Positions 1 through 6,599 of a stretch of DNA of 11,346 nt are shown piece after piece. How positions within the stretch are numbered: position 1 is the stretch's first letter; each line of letters begins with the position of its first letter. The stretch is from Clostridia bacterium (GTDB lineage: Bacteria > Bacillota_A > Clostridia > Oscillospirales > CAG-382): positions 1 to 11,346 of the forward strand of contig JAFWWX010000080.1 in the NCBI GenBank assembly GCA_017517985.1, given 5' to 3'. Both the position numbers and the translations under genes were made by a program. The notes beneath the pieces are model-generated. The model was not told the origin of the DNA. It was given only the letters and a program-made list of their open reading frames with translations, and did no database searches.

Positions 1-3
1 ATG

Positions 4-17
4 AGCCTTTCAAGGCT
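4..17 (-). terminator. Possible terminator hairpin cut by the window edge
   Basis: AGCCT (4-8) and AGGCT (13-17) can pair around a 4-base loop, about 20 bases after the stop codon of the secreted-protein gene. Any T tract would fall outside the window, so this is only a weak suggestion. Confidence 0.2.
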
Positions 18-37
18 TTCACTGGGGGATTTTTATT

Positions 38-1102
38 TTAACTGCGATCACAATACCACTTTGTACCATCAGAAAAGGCTATTTCCACAACCTTAAAATT
101 GGAAACGCCTGCAGGACTTACAACACTTGCATTTTTCCACATATAGGTTGCCGTTTCTGCCACTTCAAGCTCTGCCTTTGTTGAATAATAATAGTCGTAA
201 GCCTCTCCCGTGACATTTCCGTCTGCATCCAGTATTTCAAACTTAATTTTAAATGAATGAACTTTTTTGTAACTTACATTTGTAAGGCTTACTTTTATAT
301 GCATAGCACCGTTACGGTCTTCAAATGAGCATCCCGAATATGCTATCGGAGTATTCACCTTAATTCTCCACATATCCATAGCCTCGCTTTTTATTGCATT
401 AACTGATGCTTCGTGTACCGTTCCCTCAAAGAATGGAATCCACTCTGAAGCAAGACGGATATTGGAATGGTAGTCTTCAGATAGCTTGTTTTTTTCGTAC
501 TGCTCCTGAACATATATATACGCTATGTTCTCCTTAGTATACCAGCCAACCTTTTCATATACCTGAACAAGAAAAGGAGATACTTCAAGGCTTCTGCCGT
601 CGAGCGAATACATTATAACACCGCTCTGCCAACCTACATTCTCATACAATGGCAAAAGAAGGTCATAAATAGTGGTTGTTCTTCCGTCCTCGGCGTATAC
701 ATTTATATATTTACTGTATAAAAAGCTGTCACTGTTTTCTAAAGCGTCTTTTGCTGAAAGTTCAAGCATTGCCGTAAGCTCCGGAACATCAATATAGCCT
801 TGCTGCGGTAAAAATTCAAGAGTTGAAATAACTGTGCCTTCTTGATTGTAACAATGAACAACCATATCAACACATATATTATCCAAATCCGTTTTTAACA
901 CATAGTTTATTCTGCTCATATTTCTGTCAGGGATGTTCTGAACTGATATAATTTCAAAGCTTTCCATTGTAAAAGATACCTTATCAAGTAACAAATCACT
1001 ACAGAATGATACAGGTCCTGCGGTTAATTTTTCTGCATAAACTGAAAGACTTGATACAACGGCTACAACAGCAACGGTTAAAATAAAAAAGAATTTTTTC
1101 AT
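38..1102 (-). CDS. Secreted protein of unknown function with two DGR...VGW repeats
   Basis: This is a 354-residue protein that I cannot assign to a named family. Residues 1-23 form a signal peptide: MKK, a hydrophobic run, then SVYA as a likely signal peptidase I site, so the product is probably exported. In the middle are two related units, DGRTTT...YENVGW (about 139-158) and DGRSLE...YEKVGW (about 168-187). The C-terminal 100 residues look like a beta-sandwich, with conserved-looking SFKIKFEI, a YYYST stretch and a final IAFSDGTKW. I chose ATG at 1102 because AGGGAG sits about 7 bases upstream. An in-frame GTG at 1120 lies upstream of that ribosome site and would place charged residues before the signal. 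It lies downstream of the isomerase terminator at 1237-1282, so it should need its own promoter, but I saw no convincing one at 1103-1236. A substrate-binding or surface role is only a guess. Confidence 0.8.
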   Translation of the reverse strand: MKKFFFILTVAVVAVVSSLSVYAEKLTAGPVSFCSDLLLDKVSFTMESFEIISVQNIPDRNMSRINYVLKTDLDNICVDMVVHCYNQEGTVISTLEFLPQQGYIDVPELTAMLELSAKDALENSDSFLYSKYINVYAEDGRTTTIYDLLLPLYENVGWQSGVIMYSLDGRSLEVSPFLVQVYEKVGWYTKENIAYIYVQEQYEKNKLSEDYHSNIRLASEWIPFFEGTVHEASVNAIKSEAMDMWRIKVNTPIAYSGCSFEDRNGAMHIKVSLTNVSYKKVHSFKIKFEILDADGNVTGEAYDYYYSTKAELEVAETATYMWKNASVVSPAGVSNFKVVEIAFSDGTKWYCDRS

Positions 1103-1236
1103 AATAATTCTCCCTTCCACTGAAATAAAACAGTTTATATTCTACAGTTTCATTATGCCCTGAAAACAAGTTTTATAAACAGCTTTCAAAATCGGAAATG
1201 ATTTATTATATAATATTCTTTTTTTATATTTTTGCA

Positions 1237-1282
1237 ACAAAAAAACGGAATGTATTCCCAAAACCGGGTAAATACATTCCGT
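1237..1282 (-). terminator. Intrinsic terminator of the isomerase gene
   Basis: A 12-bp perfect stem (ACGGAATGTATT at 1245-1256 with its complement at 1271-1282) is extended by a CCC/GGG inner pairing across a 2-base bulge. Reading on the minus strand it is followed at once by a run of seven T. It begins 18 bases after the isomerase stop codon and separates that gene from the secreted-protein gene. Confidence 0.9.
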
Positions 1283-1300
1283 CTTAATTTAACTTAAAGT

Positions 1301-2275
1301 TTATGCCCAGAACATTCCGGAGGGCTTGGGTTCAGAAATTATTACGCTTCTGAGGAACGAAATCGCCTTTTCAAGACCTTCCTTGCTGGTCATATAGCTG
1401 TCCTCATGTTCAATGGACATAACATGGTTATAACCGACAATCTGCAATGCGGAAACCATTTCCTTCCATGCTTCAACACTTGTTCCGTAGCCGAGGCTTC
1501 TGAATACCCAGCTTCTGTTGATTTCATCACCGTAGTGCTTTGTATCAAGTACACCGTTAACTGCGGTATTATACTTATCAATCTTAGTATCCTTTGCGTG
1601 GAAGTGGAACATTGCACCGGCTTTTCCGATTTCGATAATTGCCTTTGCCGGGTCAATACCCTGCCAGATAAGATGTGACGGGTCAAAGTTTGCGCCGATA
1701 ATGTCGCCTACTGCATTTCTGAGCTTGAACAATGTTTCCGGATTGTATACGCAGAAACCGGGATGCATTTCAAAGGCAATCTTTGTTACACCGTATTTCT
1801 TTGCCACTTCCGCTTTCTTGTTCCAGTAAGGAATAAGTACATCATTCCACTGGTAATCAAGCACCTTCAAGTATTCATCCGGCCAGGGGCAAGTTACCCA
1901 GTTGGGCATCTTGTCTTCGGGACTTCCGCCGGGGCATCCGGAGAAAGTGATAACCGTATCAAGTTCAAGTTCAGAGGCAAGTCGGCACGCTCTGTCAAAT
2001 TCATAGTCGCACTTTGCGGCAAAATCCTTGTCCGGTGATACTCCGTTGCCGTGAACTGAAAGCGCGGAGATTATTGTGCCGTACTTGGGGAACAGTTCCT
2101 TATATGCTTTGAGCTTTACCTTATCTGCAAGAAGCTCCTCTGGCTTTGAGTGTGCATCACCCGGATATCCTCCAACACCGATTTCAACAGCTTCAACGCC
2201 AAGACCTGTTACATATCTGAGCATTTCCTCCACCGGCATATCGCCAAGCGGTACTGTTACAAGACCTAATTTCAT
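1301..2275 (-). CDS. Sugar phosphate isomerase/epimerase (AP endonuclease 2-like TIM barrel)
   Basis: This 324-residue protein fits the xylose-isomerase-like TIM barrel family (IolE/hexulose-isomerase group), cytosolic enzymes that isomerise or epimerise sugars or their derivatives with a divalent metal. It starts MKLGLVTVPLGD, with the first strand leading to VEAVEIGVGG. Likely metal and substrate residues are E169 (FEMHPGF), D198 and H201 (NFDPSHLIWQGID), H224/H226 (FHFHAKDT) and E289 (SIEHED), spaced as in the family. Length is normal for the longer members. The start ATG follows AAGGAGG at a good distance. It is a single-gene unit with its own promoter (2378-2406) and terminator. The family has many substrates and no neighbouring sugar genes narrow it; inositol-type or ketose substrates are both possible. 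The fold is sure, the substrate is not. Confidence 0.9.
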   Translation of the reverse strand: MKLGLVTVPLGDMPVEEMLRYVTGLGVEAVEIGVGGYPGDAHSKPEELLADKVKLKAYKELFPKYGTIISALSVHGNGVSPDKDFAAKCDYEFDRACRLASELELDTVITFSGCPGGSPEDKMPNWVTCPWPDEYLKVLDYQWNDVLIPYWNKKAEVAKKYGVTKIAFEMHPGFCVYNPETLFKLRNAVGDIIGANFDPSHLIWQGIDPAKAIIEIGKAGAMFHFHAKDTKIDKYNTAVNGVLDTKHYGDEINRSWVFRSLGYGTSVEAWKEMVSALQIVGYNHVMSIEHEDSYMTSKEGLEKAISFLRSVIISEPKPSGMFWA

Positions 2276-2310
2276 TGTTATTTCCTCCTTAGATTAAGAA
2301 ATTTATTTTA

Positions 2311-2334
2311 GTAAAAATTCATCCTGATTTTTAC
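2311..2334. repeat. 8-bp inverted repeat in the isomerase leader
   Basis: GTAAAAAT (2311-2318) and ATTTTTAC (2327-2334) are perfect complements separated by 8 bases. They lie between the predicted transcription start (near 2371) and the ribosome site. This could be an operator for a sugar-responsive regulator or merely an AT-rich coincidence. Confidence 0.35.
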
Positions 2335-2377
2335 CAATTGACATTTATCGTATAGTATTAATAAGACTATATATTAC

Positions 2378-2406
2378 ATTTTACCATATATAACTGAATT
2401 TTGCAA
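2378..2406 (-). promoter_or_regulatory. Sigma-A promoter of the isomerase gene
   Basis: On the minus strand TTGCAA (2401-2406) and TAAAAT (2378-2383) are 17 bases apart, and TGG immediately before the -10 gives an extended -10. Transcription would start near 2371, leaving a leader of about 95 bases. Confidence 0.6.
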
Positions 2407-2461
2407 TATCCAAATTAAAATTTCAAAAATTTATTTTACTCACATCACCTGTTTATCTGCC

Positions 2462-2806
2462 TTATCTGTAATACAAATAAAAGGCGGTAATCTGTCTGTG
2501 TCTGCCGGACACATAATCGTATCCCTCAATTACGACTCCGTCGTTACTCATAAGAGTCCACATTGACAAATCGTCTATTTTACCTCTGAATACTTCTTCT
2601 ATTCCGCAGGTGACTGCAAACTCATCTCCGTTCGGAAGAATATTGAGATGTCCTTCCCTGCCTACTATTTCCTCTATTCCTTCAAACCGTTCCGTAACGT
2701 ATCTTATATGACGGTTATTTATTTTCCTTGCAAATTCCCGCCTGAACGCAGGACTGTTTTCATCGTTTTTAAATAGGCATTTTTTTAGTTTATTTATTAA
2801 AGACAT
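2462..2806 (-). CDS. Conserved-looking small protein of unknown function
   Basis: I do not recognise this 114-residue protein as a named family. The first 40 residues are basic and helical (MSLINKLKKC, then RREFARKINNR). Residues 43-114 look like a compact beta domain: IEEIVGREGHLNI, FAVTCG, EVFRGKIDDLSMWTLMS, VVIEGYD, then an ITAFYLYYR end. There is no signal peptide or membrane segment, so it should be cytosolic. The start is well supported by AAAGGAGGAG just upstream of the ATG. It is divergent from the membrane zinc-ribbon gene at 3063 and shares the control region with it. Its downstream neighbour, the isomerase, is 186 bases away with its own promoter, so this is probably a single-gene transcript; I saw no strong terminator after it. 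Confidence 0.78.
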   Translation of the reverse strand: MSLINKLKKCLFKNDENSPAFRREFARKINNRHIRYVTERFEGIEEIVGREGHLNILPNGDEFAVTCGIEEVFRGKIDDLSMWTLMSNDGVVIEGYDYVSGRHRQITAFYLYYR

Positions 2807-2828
2807 ACTACTCCTCCTTTCATTTTGT

Positions 2829-2857
2829 ATTTTATCATATATACACCAAAAAGTAAA
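2829..2857 (-). promoter_or_regulatory. Probable promoter of the 114-residue gene
   Basis: On the minus strand TTTACT (2852-2857) and TAAAAT (2829-2834) are 17 bases apart, with TGA before the -10 making an extended -10. The start would be near 2822, giving a very short leader that begins just before the AAAGGAGGAG ribosome site. Confidence 0.5.
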
Positions 2858-2882
2858 GTATATGTTTGAAAAAATACAGACT

Positions 2883-2899
2883 ATTTGTAAAATACAAAT
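2883..2899. repeat. Palindrome between two divergent promoters
   Basis: ATTTGTA-AAA-TACAAAT is a perfect 7-3-7 palindrome. The related string AAAATACA recurs at 2871-2878 and, inverted, at 2826-2833 across the minus-strand -10 box. The position between the divergent promoters suits an operator, but no binding protein can be named. Confidence 0.4.
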
Positions 2900-2945
2900 G
2901 TCAAAAAATCCATATCAAAGAAAGTCAGAAGTTGCTTCAAACCGC

Positions 2946-2975
2946 TTGACAAATTTCGTGTTTTTGTGATATAAT
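2946..2975 (+). promoter_or_regulatory. Consensus sigma-A promoter for the 3063 gene
   Basis: TTGACA (2946-2951) and TATAAT (2970-2975) are both perfect, 18 bases apart, with TG at 2967-2968 adding an extended -10. Transcription would start near 2982, leaving a leader of about 80 bases before the ATG at 3063. Confidence 0.85.
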
Positions 2976-3062
2976 TTATTATATATTTTTTGTTAGTATG
3001 CGGTAATATACCAATTACATATCACTCAACATATTTCACAAGGAAAGGTTTGGATATTTTAT

Positions 3063-4985
3063 ATGAGTTTTATTTCTTCACTGAAGAATCTTTTTACTAA
3101 AAAAGCTCCTAAGGTTTCCTGTCCTAAATGTTTGAATCTTCACGATATAAATTCGGAATGTCGATGCCCTAATTGCGGTCTTAAATACAAACTCCCCGAT
3201 AATTATTTATCATATCTCGAGAAGGCACAAACAAAAAACACACAGCCGACTGAAGATACTTCTCCAAACAAGGCTGAATTAGGAGATGACAAGGAAAATA
3301 ATCTGCGAAAAGTAAGTGAGAACAAAAAGAGAATATACAACGAAAGAATTTTAAAATTCAGTTTTGCTGTTGTTACATTCTCCCTTGTTTTTGTAGTTCT
3401 TATGACAGTATTCTTCAAGGACAAAAACGCTCTTCTTTTTAAAACCGGGGAATATGAAAATCAACCCTTTTTCTATACCACACAAGACGGTACTCTTAAC
3501 TGCTTCTTCCCCAATGATAAGGGGTGCAGTATCGGCATCGGAAGAATCGACACATATCTTTCCAGTGCTGACGGAAAATGTGTTTACCTTACATACACAG
3601 GTGCTTTCGGCTCCTCTGATATATCTAATTATGTTCTTCGAATTTCCAATTATGGCAAAAAAGTTGAGAAAATTGCGGAGTGTAAGGAATATATACCTTA
3701 CATTGTTGCCGGCGGTGATAACAAATATCTTTATATTATGACACCGAAGGACGATACTGAAAGTCTCTTTGACCTCTCTCTTACAATTGACGGGAAAAAG
3801 GCACAAATCATAGCAAAAAACGCCCGCGAGCTTGCTGTTTCCACAAGCGGAAGACTTGCACTTGTCAGTATTGATGACAACGGTGCCACAAAGCTTATGG
3901 TATACAATGCTTCAAACAACTCTCTTGAGAATCCCGGAATCAAAAATGCACACCCGCTCTCAATTGACAACAAAGGGGAATATATGATTTATGCACGCAA
4001 GAACACTGCCAATTCCACAGATATTATTGTGGAGAAAAGCACAACAGAGCGTGTAGAAATTCCGATTCTCACAGATACTGTGCTTGACAGAATAGTTTTC
4101 TCACAGGATAGACGTTCTCTTGCGATTATTTATACAAACAGAACTGTTTTCTATACCTGCGGTGACAAGGATTATTCAATATCAACCACCAGCGGTAATT
4201 CTGTTTTCGGCTATGACTTCAATGAAAACGTATCCCACAACATTCTGCGTTTCAGGGAAATACCGATGATTTGCAATGTATATGGTAAAAACCTTCTTCC
4301 CTACTGTTACTACGACAAAGAGCATAAATTTGTTTACCGCATTACAGAAAGCGGTGCAAAGGAAAATGTTTTTGATACTCACACAATCGAACATCTGAAA
4401 GTTTCCGAAAATAACCGTGCGGCATTTGTTTCAAACGGAATTCTTTATACGGGCAAACTCGACAAAAAAGGCAACGATATTTGCCGTATAATGAATTTTA
4501 GTGGGAAAAACCTTGTAGATATATCTCCCGACGGAAAACTTGTATATTACACAGATTCCGACGGCAATATGTTTACAGCAGAGTACGGTAAGGAAAATAC
4601 AGCTCCACGAAAGATTACTGTTGAACCGGATGTAGTAACATATTCAGAAAAAGGAGCAAATCTTCTTGTAATCTCAGACGGTATAACTACTCTTATAGAC
4701 AAAAAAGGCAAGGCTAAAAAACTCTGTGATAGCATTGAAACAGACCTTTGTGCAGTTGCAGAAGATGACCTTTCAAAAATCTTCTTTGTAAATAAAGCGA
4801 TAAATCCCGATACCGGTACTGAAACAATGAGTCTTTATCTTTACACAAAAGGAAAAGCAAAGCTTATTACAGACCAGCTTTCTGATACACACCTTATAAA
4901 GGATTATATGAGACTTGACAGAACTCGTTCATACTATGTAAATATAAATAACGGTATTACTGAAAACGAGTCACAAGATAATTAA
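3063..4985 (+). CDS. Membrane protein with cytoplasmic zinc ribbon and external propeller-like domain
   Basis: This 640-residue protein has no function I can name. Residues 20-38 hold a zinc ribbon (CPKC at 20-23, CPNC at 35-38, with another Cys at 33). A charged, Asn/Lys-rich linker follows, then one membrane segment at about 98-118, preceded by NKKR and therefore probably with the zinc ribbon inside the cell. Residues 119-640 would face outwards. They show repeated short blocks of the kind seen in TolB/WD40-like beta-propellers, such as SADGKCVYLTY, STSGRLALVSI, NKGEYMIYAR, SQDRRSLAIIY and SPDGKLVYYTDSDGN. The propeller call is by pattern only. It has a perfect consensus promoter, so it may be expressed steadily. 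AGGAAAGG lies 14 bases before the ATG, a long spacing, but no better start is visible. A sensor or envelope scaffold role is inference. Confidence 0.85.
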   Translation: MSFISSLKNLFTKKAPKVSCPKCLNLHDINSECRCPNCGLKYKLPDNYLSYLEKAQTKNTQPTEDTSPNKAELGDDKENNLRKVSENKKRIYNERILKFSFAVVTFSLVFVVLMTVFFKDKNALLFKTGEYENQPFFYTTQDGTLNCFFPNDKGCSIGIGRIDTYLSSADGKCVYLTYTGAFGSSDISNYVLRISNYGKKVEKIAECKEYIPYIVAGGDNKYLYIMTPKDDTESLFDLSLTIDGKKAQIIAKNARELAVSTSGRLALVSIDDNGATKLMVYNASNNSLENPGIKNAHPLSIDNKGEYMIYARKNTANSTDIIVEKSTTERVEIPILTDTVLDRIVFSQDRRSLAIIYTNRTVFYTCGDKDYSISTTSGNSVFGYDFNENVSHNILRFREIPMICNVYGKNLLPYCYYDKEHKFVYRITESGAKENVFDTHTIEHLKVSENNRAAFVSNGILYTGKLDKKGNDICRIMNFSGKNLVDISPDGKLVYYTDSDGNMFTAEYGKENTAPRKITVEPDVVTYSEKGANLLVISDGITTLIDKKGKAKKLCDSIETDLCAVAEDDLSKIFFVNKAINPDTGTETMSLYLYTKGKAKLITDQLSDTHLIKDYMRLDRTRSYYVNINNGITENESQDN

Positions 4986-5034
4986 CTTCTTATAGAACAA
5001 TAAAAATCTTTAAACAAACAACCGAAATGAAATA

Positions 5035-5080
5035 GCGTGAAAAATAACAATCTGCTTATTCAGGTACAGATATTTCACGC
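5035..5080 (+). other. Two-part inverted repeat between the membrane gene and comEB
   Basis: GCGTGAAA (5035-5042) pairs with TTTCACGC (5073-5080), and inside it ATCTG (5050-5054) pairs with CAGAT (5067-5071). A T run occurs only 18 bases further on (5098-5103), so this is not a standard terminator. It may weakly end the 3063 transcript or be a leader structure of the comEB operon. Confidence 0.4.
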
Positions 5081-5118
5081 CCAAAAATCACTACAAATTT
5101 TTTAATATCTTTTTGTGC

Positions 5119-5133
5119 CGCCGCTGTACGGCG
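5119..5133 (+). other. GC-rich hairpin just before the comEB ribosome site
   Basis: CGCCG (5119-5123) pairs with CGGCG (5129-5133) around a 5-base loop and stands out in AT-rich surroundings. It ends 4 bases before TGGAGGA, so it could affect ribosome access. It is short and may have no role. Confidence 0.3.
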
Positions 5134-5148
5134 AAATGGAGGATTAAT

Positions 5149-5649
5149 ATGAGCGACGCAGTTTCAAGAATAAGTAAGGAAAATTATTATCTGGATATTG
5201 CCTGCACTGTTGCATCAAGGGCAACCTGCCTTCGTAAAAAATACGGTGCAATTATAGTTAAAAACGACATTATTGTATCAACCGGTTATAACGGCGCTCC
5301 CAGAGGCAGAAAAAACTGTACTGATATGGGTGTATGTTTGCGTGAGGAAATGCAGATTCCCAGAGGCGAAAGATACGAGCTTTGCAGAAGCGTTCACGCT
5401 GAAGCCAATGCGATTATCGCCGCCTCCCGCGAGCAAATGCTTGGTGCTACCATTTACCTTGCAGGTATTGACGGAAAATCCGGTGAACTTGTACCAGATT
5501 CCTGTAGCTGTCAGATGTGCAAAAAGCTTGTTATCAATGCAGGAATTGAAAAGGTCATTGTAAGAAACACCAAGGATACATATACGGTTTACAATGTGTC
5601 AGACTGGATTTCCGACGATGACAGCCTTGACGGAAGAATGGGATATTGA
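5149..5649 (+). CDS. comEB: ComEB-type dCMP/cytidine deaminase family protein
   Basis: This 166-residue cytosolic enzyme belongs to the zinc-dependent deoxycytidylate deaminase family, which converts dCMP to dUMP and so feeds dTTP synthesis. The zinc site is visible: H83-A-E85 (HAEANAI, E85 as proton shuttle) and C121-Q-M-C124 (CQMCKKLVINAGI). STGYNGAPRG at about 44-53 is the usual substrate-loop motif. The residue before C121 is Ser rather than the usual Pro of PCxxC, and a stretch of about 10 residues (GIDGKSGELVP) precedes the site, both unlike the textbook form. Other Cys at 27, 57, 63 and 79 may bind a second zinc. I chose ATG at 5149 because TGGAGGA lies just upstream; an in-frame TTG at 5113 has no such site. 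It is the first gene of a likely five-gene operon, 26 bases before ywlE. Confidence 0.88.
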   Translation: MSDAVSRISKENYYLDIACTVASRATCLRKKYGAIIVKNDIIVSTGYNGAPRGRKNCTDMGVCLREEMQIPRGERYELCRSVHAEANAIIAASREQMLGATIYLAGIDGKSGELVPDSCSCQMCKKLVINAGIEKVIVRNTKDTYTVYNVSDWISDDDSLDGRMGY

Positions 5650-5675
5650 TTTATAATAAAGGATTTACCGTTTAA

Positions 5676-6104
5676 ATGAAAAAGCTATTATTTGTATGTA
5701 CAGGAAATACCTGCAGAAGCCCTATGGCACAGGCAGTTTTTAATAGTGAAGCAGAAAAATTGAATATTGACGCTGTCGCCATCTCTCGGGGACTTTGTGC
5801 AGATAAAAGTCCGGCATCAAAAAATGCAATAACGGCACTTTCCGAAATTGGAATTTGTAATTTTGAACACAAATCTGCGACCGTAACATATGAAGATATT
5901 GAAAATGCTGATTATGTTATAGGAATCACCTCCGGACATACAGCAAATCTTATTTCAACTTTCCCCAGATACTGTGATAAAATATATTCCTTCCCTACGG
6001 ATATTTCCGACCCCTACGGCGGAAATATAGATGTTTACAGAAAAACGCTTTTTGAAATTGTCGACGGTGTAAAATCCATAATAGACGAGGTCTTTCCCAG
6101 ATGA
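5676..6104 (+). CDS. ywlE: YwlE-type protein-arginine phosphatase (LMW-PTP fold)
   Basis: This 142-residue protein has the low-molecular-weight protein tyrosine phosphatase fold. The phosphate loop C8-T-G-N-T12-C-R14-S sits at the N-terminus, with the general acid D112 in DPYGG. In Bacillus YwlE the Thr in this loop position, instead of the Ile of true tyrosine phosphatases, gives preference for phospho-arginine, and the following GNIDVYRKT resembles YwlE. The likely job is therefore to reverse McsB-type arginine phosphorylation, a mark that sends proteins to ClpCP. This specificity is inferred from the motif. Length matches the family. AAAGGA lies about 12 bases before the ATG. The stop overlaps the rimI start in ATGA, so the two are probably translationally coupled. 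Confidence 0.88.
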   Translation: MKKLLFVCTGNTCRSPMAQAVFNSEAEKLNIDAVAISRGLCADKSPASKNAITALSEIGICNFEHKSATVTYEDIENADYVIGITSGHTANLISTFPRYCDKIYSFPTDISDPYGGNIDVYRKTLFEIVDGVKSIIDEVFPR

Positions 6105-6553
6105 TTGAAATCTTAAAACTCACCCGTGACTTTATTGACGGAATGGTTAAAATTGAAAATGAATGTTTTTCAATGCCTTGGTCAAGAAAGTCCCTTGAAG
6201 ATTTGCTGGTTTGTGATTATGCGGTCTATTTTGTAGCATTTGACACAGAAAACCAAGAGGTTGCCGGGTATTCCGGAATGTATGTTTCTCTTGATACCGG
6301 TGCAATAAACAACATTGGAGTTCTTCCGGAATATCGAAAACGCGGTATTGGCAAAAAACTGCTGACCGCCCTTGAAGACTACTCAGCAAGTAACAATATA
6401 ACACTTCTGACACTTGAGGTCAGAAGCTCAAATCTACCTGCTGTAGCAATGTACGAAAAACACGGCTTTGTCAAAGTCGGAACAAGAAAAAACTATTACA
6501 AAATGCCAACTGAAGACGGACTTCTTTATAACAAGGAAATAAAGTGTAATTAA
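6101..6553 (+). CDS. rimI: RimI-type ribosomal protein N-acetyltransferase (GNAT)
   Basis: This 150-residue cytosolic GNAT enzyme is expected to acetylate a protein N-terminus, classically that of ribosomal protein S18, using acetyl-CoA. The N-terminal ENECFSMPWS block (20-28) is typical of RimI. Motif A is clear: I72-G-V-L-P-E-Y-R-K-R-G-I-G84, with R/K-x-x-G-x-G binding the pyrophosphate of acetyl-CoA. LEVRSSNLPA (105-114) and Y118...HGF (121-123)...RKNYY (129-133) supply motif B and the catalytic Tyr region. Length is normal. The ATG overlaps the ywlE stop by 4 bases and there is no separate strong ribosome site, so translation likely depends on ywlE. In many Firmicutes rimI lies directly before tsaD, as here. 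The protein substrate in this organism is not certain. Confidence 0.92.
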   Translation: MIEILKLTRDFIDGMVKIENECFSMPWSRKSLEDLLVCDYAVYFVAFDTENQEVAGYSGMYVSLDTGAINNIGVLPEYRKRGIGKKLLTALEDYSASNNITLLTLEVRSSNLPAVAMYEKHGFVKVGTRKNYYKMPTEDGLLYNKEIKCN

Positions 6554-6599
6554 TAAAAGCAAAACATACTGATTTATTATACAAAGAAAAGGAACAAAA

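Noticed and set aside
1103..1120. GTG start at 1120 adding six residues to the secreted protein
   Set aside because: It lies upstream of the AGGGAG site and spoils a typical MKK signal peptide start; ATG at 1102 is better.
1406..2297. Several plus-strand reading frames across the isomerase region
   Set aside because: They are opposite-strand shadows of a well-supported enzyme gene, with no ribosome sites and no protein-like patterns.
2873..2904. Minus-strand promoter using TTGACA at 2899-2904
   Set aside because: The only -10-like box (TGTATT at 2873-2878) is 20 bases away; the TTTACT/TAAAAT pair with an extended -10 fits better.
5113..5148. TTG start adding 12 residues to comEB
   Set aside because: The extra codons run through a GC-rich hairpin and the TGGAGGA ribosome site; ATG at 5149 has normal spacing and a typical family N-terminus.
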